From Larix sibirica (lineage: Eukaryota > Streptophyta > Pinopsida > Pinales > Pinaceae): DNA of 11,572 bases. Numbering within the stretch: the stretch's first letter is position 1; each line of letters opens with the position of its first letter. Shown in pieces: positions 7,544 to 11,572 of this stretch. The stretch is taken from NCBI GenBank assembly GCA_004151065.3, contig NWUY0300002595.1:53604-65175 (forward strand), in the 5' to 3' direction. Under the pieces are notes generated by a model. The model saw only the letters and a list, made by a program, of their open reading frames with translations. It was not told where the DNA came from and ran no database searches. The translations under genes were made by a program, and so were the position numbers.

Positions 7544-7683
7544 CTCCTTACAAAATAAAATATAAAATAATCAAAGAAAATGCAATCTGACTCCTTACAA
7601 AATAAATATAAAATAATCAAAGAAAAAGCAATCTGACTCCTTACAAAATAAAATATAAAATAATTAAAGAAAAAGCAATCTGA
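7544..7683. repeat. Tandem repeat, 47 bp x 3
   Basis: Three consecutive copies lie at 7544-7590, 7591-7636 (one base shorter) and 7637-7683. Each starts CTCCTTACAAAATAAA and ends GCAATCTGA. Copies differ at only a few positions, so the expansion is recent. The unit is AT-rich and non-coding; an open frame of 87 codons on the minus strand across it is a by-product of the repeat. Confidence 0.9.
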
Positions 7684-7898
7684 GTGTGAATCCTTGAATT
7701 GATAAAAATACTCATGTTTGATACTATCCACATATAGGAACTCAATAAGCCATAACTTATAACAAATCAAGATTTGTATTCGTGTCACACAAGCTTACTT
7801 AATACTCATAATCTCATAATTAACTATTGTAAAATATGAATGAGGATCCCAATATCCACCATTGAAGTTTACCATGTGACAAATTTTGGGCTTATCAC

Positions 7899-7950
7899 CC
7901 TTTTAAATAAATAGTTGAAAAGTTCCTTTTAAATAAATAGTTGAAAAGTT
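7899..7950. repeat. Perfect tandem duplication, 26 bp x 2
   Basis: CCTTTTAAATAAATAGTTGA followed by AAAGTT occurs at 7899-7924 and again, identical, at 7925-7950. The absence of differences suggests a recent slippage event. Confidence 0.9.
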
Positions 7951-8013
7951 TCTAGGTAATAAGTCTTAATGTGTGGTGATAAGGTTCGATTAATGATAAA
8001 CTTTTAGATTTAA

Positions 8014-8030
8014 AATATATATATATATAT
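8014..8030. repeat. AT dinucleotide microsatellite
   Basis: This is a run of about eight AT units between T-rich flanks. Confidence 0.85.
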
Positions 8031-8768
8031 TTTTGGGAGAGTTTCCTTGTAATTATATTTTATTTGTTTTTTTAAATGTATTCTAAAAATGGTAAAAATG
8101 TAAATCATCCCCACAATAAAGTCAACCCAGGGATCCTTTAATTCTAATGGCATGTTTGATGTACAAGCACCTTACAATATAAAGAATTTAAATGTGAAAG
8201 ATGTTTATTTATTATAAATACTTTATGATTAGAATATAAGAGACATGTACTCCATTATAAACTCATGGTATATTTATTATGGATATTATGGAAAATTTTA
8301 TAAGATAAGAATAAAAAGTTTTATTGGATGTTTAATTTAATGTGAAGGTTTTAAAGGTAAGGAAGAATATACTTTAATGTTTTTAAAAAATAATAAATAT
8401 TTAAGAAAGTTTTTCTAACAATAGAAAAATAGTATTTCCTCCTTAAAATATAAAGTCACATCACAATTAAGTTATTGAATATGAAGTTCTTAAATATCCG
8501 TTTTAATAACCCACTTATTCACATAAACAAAAGCATATATTCAATTCAGAAAAATTCAAATAAGAGCATGAAATGATCATTAAGCAATTGAAAAGCAAAA
8601 ATGGTCAAACGGCACACATAAGTTAAACCACCAAATCTTTCTGAAGAAAGCCAAGCCAAAGAACAAGCAATGAGAAGAGTGAAGAATCAAAGAAGGAAAG
8701 CCATGAAATCACCTACCAATTCAAACAAAAGAAAATCAAAAGTTATGTATTTATAAAATTTACATGGG

Positions 8769-9364
8769 GGGGCCTTAAATTTCGCAAAAAACCAAGGGGA
8801 GTTATTGGAGGCCCAACAGCCGGCTAATTTGTATTGCAACTTCTATCGATCTATCAGACATGATGAAAAGATTTTCAAGCATACGATTTGCTTCAAGAAA
8901 GGACTGTTGATACTTACTTCATGAAGGGAGACGAGCAACAACAAGCATAAAGACATATGATGCAGCCGCAGTATAATCAACCGTAGTATAATCAACCGCA
9001 GTACAACCCACCGCAGTACAATCAGTCACAGTTCAATAAACAACGAGGAGGACTGAGAGGAGGATATCGTGGTGGTCGCGGTGGAGGTTTTGGTTGCAGT
9101 GGAACCTTTGGTCGAGGTCGAGGACCGATCACATGCTATAATTGTGGACAGATTGGACATTATTAGAGGGATTTCCCGAATTCGACCACTCAATGTACCT
9201 ATTGTAGCACATTTGATCATACCGTTGAAGAGTGTCCCTAGCTAATTGCAAAATGGCAGGCTAAGAACGTGATGCAACTGCAACCGCAACCTAACCCGAA
9301 CCCGAATCCAAACCAGAATCCCAATCAGAACGTGCAGAAGATCTCAGCTGAGGTGAGAAGTTAA
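8769..9364 (+). pseudogene. Gypsy gag C-terminal region with two CCHC zinc knuckles
   Basis: This nucleocapsid-type part would bind retroelement RNA. The first stretch, EAQQPANLYCNFYRSIRHDE (8808-8867), resembles the Cys/His patch that precedes the knuckles. After a frame change at about 8885 it reads LLQERTVDTYFMKGDEQQ, then a five-copy PQYNQ repeat, then an Arg/Gly-rich stretch (GGLRGGYRGGRGGGFG). Knuckle 1, CYNCGQIGHY (9134-9163), is C-x2-C-x4-H with the final Cys replaced by Phe and a TAG inside. Knuckle 2, CTYCSTFDHTVEEC (9194-9235), is complete C-x2-C-x4-H-x4-C. A Pro/Asn/Gln repeat (PNPNPNPNQNPNQN) follows to about 9345. Stops are at 8948, 8984, 9164, 9239 and 9362. Confidence 0.75.
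8966..9040 (+). repeat. 15-bp tandem repeat x 5 encoding P-Q-Y-N-Q
   Basis: Units CCGCAGTATAATCAA, CCGTAGTATAATCAA, CCGCAGTACAACCCA, CCGCAGTACAATCAG and TCACAGTTCAATAAA lie head to tail in the gag frame. Unit 2 carries a single C-to-T change that turns CAG (Gln) into TAG. Confidence 0.9.
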
Positions 9365-9784
9365 CTAGTAAATGTCGCAGTAGTAACCAGAGGAGGATCT
9401 GTGACAGGAGAGGATAGGCAATTTCCAGTTGTCCGGCCCATGACGCAAAAACAGGTACGGTTTGATGTTGAACAAGAGAAAGAAATTTTTTGGGAAGCAT
9501 AGGATGCACTAATAAGGAATAATGTGCGGCCGACACCTATAGTTCACAAAGAGCATGTCTATGAGATGCTGCAAATTTTTGATTCGACGATGTCGCAGAA
9601 GCCGCCATGGAAGGTCAATGCCTTGAAAAGTTTTCTAGAAAGTTGTTTAACATTGGAAAAGGATCAAGAAGCATTAGCAGAGATAGATTGATTTTTGTAT
9701 CGACTAGAAGAGGGGTGATAGGATTGCACAATCAACCGTCTGCATAAGAAGAAAACAGAAAGGGAAATGAGGATGAATGCCCAG
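9365..9784 (+). pseudogene. Linker between zinc knuckles and protease
   Basis: It continues in the same frame as the knuckles, with stops at 9500, 9689, 9716 and 9719. It includes RQFPVVRPMTQKQVRFDVEQ (9416-9475), then VHKEHVYEMLQIFDSTMSQK (about 9542-9601), a coding-like amphipathic stretch. No enzymatic motif is visible. It is probably the spacer that leads into protease in this lineage. Confidence 0.5.
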
Positions 9785-10260
9785 ATCGGTGGATATGATA
9801 TGGATTCTATCATTCTAGATCTAGGATCCGATGTGAATATCCTAACCAAGCAGACATGGGAAGCGATGGGGAAGCCACAGTCGGTATGGTCCCTTGTGTA
9901 GTTGCATTTAACGAATCAGATCAAGGTCACACCAATAGGTTGGTTTGCTCATCTACCTGTCGAAGTAGAAGGATTAAATACATACGAATATTTTGACATC
10001 ATAGAGATAATTGATAACACCAATCCATATCCTGCGCTGTTGGGAATTGACTGGGTGATGGAGAATCAAGCAATTATCAATTTCAAGAAAAGAATGATGT
10101 CTTTCGAGAACCGCGAAATAAGGGTCATTTCTCCACTTGATCGAATTCAAGGACATAGATATGTTGAACCAATGAAAGACGAGATTAACGGAGGATGGGA
10201 CAACATCTATAATATTTCAGAAGATTACGTCAATCCCACCACCGATGGAGAATTGGGGTG
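9785..10260 (+). pseudogene. Gypsy retropepsin-like aspartic protease
   Basis: It would cut the polyprotein. GGYDMDSIILDLGSDVNIL (9788-9844) holds the active-site loop, where the usual D-S/T-G is D-L-G (9818-9826). Downstream, YPALLGIDWVMENQAIINF (10028-10084) matches the conserved gypsy protease C-terminal strand 'P.LLG.DWL....AIIDF'. A TAG at 9899 splits the domain; after it the frame is open for 125 codons (9902-10276). Its end, YVEPMKDEINGGWDNIY and TTDGELG, is a linker and not part of the enzyme. The frame changes at about 10258-10263. Inactive by stops; the D-L-G change may be a lineage trait or damage. Confidence 0.75.
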
Positions 10261-10875
10261 TGAAGTATCAGTTTAGCATCATCAGACTCTGATGAGGCTC
10301 TAGAGAATTGGAAAAATCGGTTGCATGAGGTATCGTTCAAAAAATGCGCAAGGATCACTCAATCACTGAGATGGGTTGCGACATAAATATGTGATATGCC
10401 GACATATGAAGGAACACCTAACTTGGAAATATTCATTAATGAATTTAAAGACAAAGTATCATAACCACAACTCCTGCTAGCATTAGAAGAAGCATTGAAG
10501 GCCACTCTAGCAAGGTGGTGGGCTGCGCACAAATCGTCAATAAAAAACTGGAAATAGTGCCGACGACTAATGGAAGTAAGATTTGGGGAAAATGAATGCT
10601 ACCAAGGAAATAAGTATGACAGAAGGATTGATCCAAGGGATGATTTGGGAAAATGTTAGGCTACATGGGGGATAAGGACAAATAAATAATGCGTTCATGA
10701 TTTCATCCACACATTAGATGAAGTACCGCGGAATTGGTATGTCTCGGTATAATTGCTACGAGGAACAACTACATGGGAGGATATAACCACTAGTTTTAGT
10801 CACACATTCTGTTTTGCTAACGAGAATCCTCTCATCGATAGCGCGCTGCAGGTAATCCAAGAAAATATATTTTAG
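10261..10875 (+). pseudogene. Gag-core-like (Retrotrans_gag) segment placed after the protease
   Basis: In the new frame the linker SLASSDSDEALENWKNRLHE leads into MPTYEGTPNLEIFINEF (10396-10446). Further on are LARWWAAHKSSIKNW (10507-10551) and FIHTLDEVPRNWYVSV (10702-10749), then LLRGTTTWEDITTSFSHTF (10753-10809). This follows the retrotransposon gag (capsid) pattern 'F...F......W........A..WW', 'L...P..W', 'W..L...F...F'. Stops lie at 10384, 10462, 10555, 10657, 10687, 10750 and 10873. A capsid-type domain normally precedes the zinc knuckles; here it lies between protease and reverse transcriptase in the same frame as the latter, with no sign of an insertion boundary. Confidence 0.55.
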
Positions 10876-11572
10876 ATAGTTTCGTCTAAAAGACCAATGA
10901 GACCACAATGGACTACGACACCAAATATGATGATGGAATGTAACAATGTATCAAGAGGACCTGATGACGACGAATATCCTAGAGCTATCTATGTCCCAGA
11001 ATCAGAAGGAAGCCGCGACATTGAAGCACCAGAGATGACACTAGACAGATTTAAGCAACCATTTGAAATAAAGAAAGTAAATATTGGGTCAAAAGAGAAC
11101 CCAAAGTTTGTCAATATCAGAGATTATTGGGATGACACAAAAATCATGAAGGTCATAGACTTATTGCATGAATTCCAGGATTTGTTTCCTACCAAGTTTT
11201 CTGAAATGAAAGGCATTTTAGGTGACTTGAGCAAGATGAAGATCCCTCTTAACCTTGATGCGAATCCAATGAAGCAACGACCGTATATATTGAATCCCAG
11301 ATACAAAGAGCGGGTGAAGGATGAGATAGAGTGGATGTTGGATGCAGGGATCGTTGATCCTGTGGAAGAGTCATAATGGATCAACCCGATGGTCGTCCAA
11401 GACAAGAAGACTGGAAAAGTATGAATTTGCGTCGACTTAAGGAAGTTGAATGATGCATGCCTACATGATCCATTCCCCACACCCTTTACCGATGAAGTAC
11501 TTGAAGGTGTCGGAGGACAGGAAATATATTCATTCACATATGGGTTCTCAGGATATCACTAGATCAAGATTG
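10876..11572 (+). pseudogene. Gypsy reverse transcriptase, N-terminal part (cut by window edge)
   Basis: It would copy the element's RNA into DNA. After a linker (GPDDDEYPRAIYVPESEG; NPKFVNIRDYWDD), the domain begins near 11160 with LLHEFQDLFP. It continues through MKQRPYILNPRYKERVKDEI (11269-11328), LDAGIVDPVEES (11338-11373) and WINPMVVQDKKTGK (11377-11418), then ICVDLRKLNDACLHDPFPTP (11425-11484) and YSFTYGFSGYH (11527-11559). These are the classic fingers and motif A positions of Ty3-type enzymes. Motif A normally has Asp in 'F-T/L-D-G/L'; here it is Tyr (TAT 11539-11541), so the catalytic aspartate is lost. Stops are at 11374, 11422 and 11560. The YxDD box lies beyond the edge. Confidence 0.85.

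Larger units (their letters stand above)
7684..8765. other. About 1.1 kb of AT-rich DNA with no gene seen
   Basis: No exon, RNA gene or transposon terminus could be supported. The stretch holds a perfect 26-bp duplication and an AT dinucleotide run (listed separately). A G7 run (8766-8772) marks the point where polyprotein-like sequence begins. Confidence 0.45.
8766..11572 (+). mobile_element. Degenerate Ty3/gypsy LTR retrotransposon polyprotein (5'-truncated, runs off the right edge)
   Basis: Readable parts in order are a gag C-terminal region with zinc knuckles, aspartic protease, a gag-core-like segment, a linker and the start of reverse transcriptase. Protease followed directly by reverse transcriptase, without integrase between, puts it in Ty3/gypsy (Metaviridae). 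Three frame segments suffice for 2.8 kb: codons at 8769... to about 8885, then 8885... to about 10260, then 10261... to the edge. Twenty in-frame stops (10 TAG, 7 TAA, 3 TGA) show an old dead copy. No LTR, primer binding site or upstream gag core was seen before 8766, so the 5' part is lost or beyond recognition. Confidence 0.85.

Noticed and set aside
7544-7683. CRISPR-like regular repeats
   Set aside because: The copies are directly adjacent with no spacers, and the sequence is a plant nuclear context.
7525-7788. Minus-strand open frame rich in Phe/Tyr/Ile
   Set aside because: It is created by the 47-bp tandem repeat; low-complexity codons (FIFYFVR repeated) and no family signal.
8150-8340. 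GGCATGTTTGATG string resembling a hAT or Tourist MITE end
   Set aside because: No inverted partner or target duplication was found within 500 bp.
9026-10156. Several minus-strand open frames across gag and protease
   Set aside because: They are antisense shadows of the gypsy polyprotein, whose + strand motifs are clear.
11124-11537. 137-codon minus-strand open frame, among the longest in the window
   Set aside because: It is exactly antisense to the reverse transcriptase fingers region, which has unmistakable conserved motifs on +.

Overview
This window looks like nuclear DNA of a land plant, and I favour a large repeat-rich genome of the gymnosperm type. That is inference. The supports are an AT-rich background, no bacterial gene density, GT-AG introns of about 100 bp, old plant-style Ty1/copia and Ty3/gypsy LTR retrotransposons full of stop codons, and long stretches without genes. 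Two N characters (2440, 2909) mark unresolved bases. No RNA gene, CRISPR array or complete intact gene was found.

Layout. (1) Positions 1-1040, + strand: the 3' part of an intron-containing gene whose product resembles a beta-class (bacterial-type) N4-cytosine/N6-adenine DNA methyltransferase. A motif-IV-like D-I-P-H-G-Y comes first, then a motif I D-S-F-S-G-S, then a motif II acidic residue. The gene runs off the left edge. (2) Positions 1113-2537: no gene; possible LTR debris. (3) Positions 2538-2857: a foldback element built from three diverged copies of one module. (4) Positions 3057 to about 5280: a decayed, internally deleted Ty1/copia retrotransposon with 5' LTR, primer binding site, gag, protease and integrase scraps, polypurine tract and a truncated 3' LTR. 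(5) Positions 5280-8765: mostly non-coding, with weak minus-strand coding remnants (one Nudix-like), an exon-like piece and three simple or tandem repeats. (6) Positions 8766-11572: a 5'-truncated Ty3/gypsy polyprotein on the + strand, leaving the window inside reverse transcriptase. It has 20 in-frame stops but few frame changes. A gag-core-like segment lies between protease and reverse transcriptase.

The retroelements are dead copies, judged by stops, lost catalytic residues and deletions. The most interesting locus is the methyltransferase-like gene, because bacterial-type beta-class DNA methyltransferases are rare in eukaryotic nuclear genomes. The second is the unusual domain order and CAG-to-TAG decay pattern of the gypsy element.
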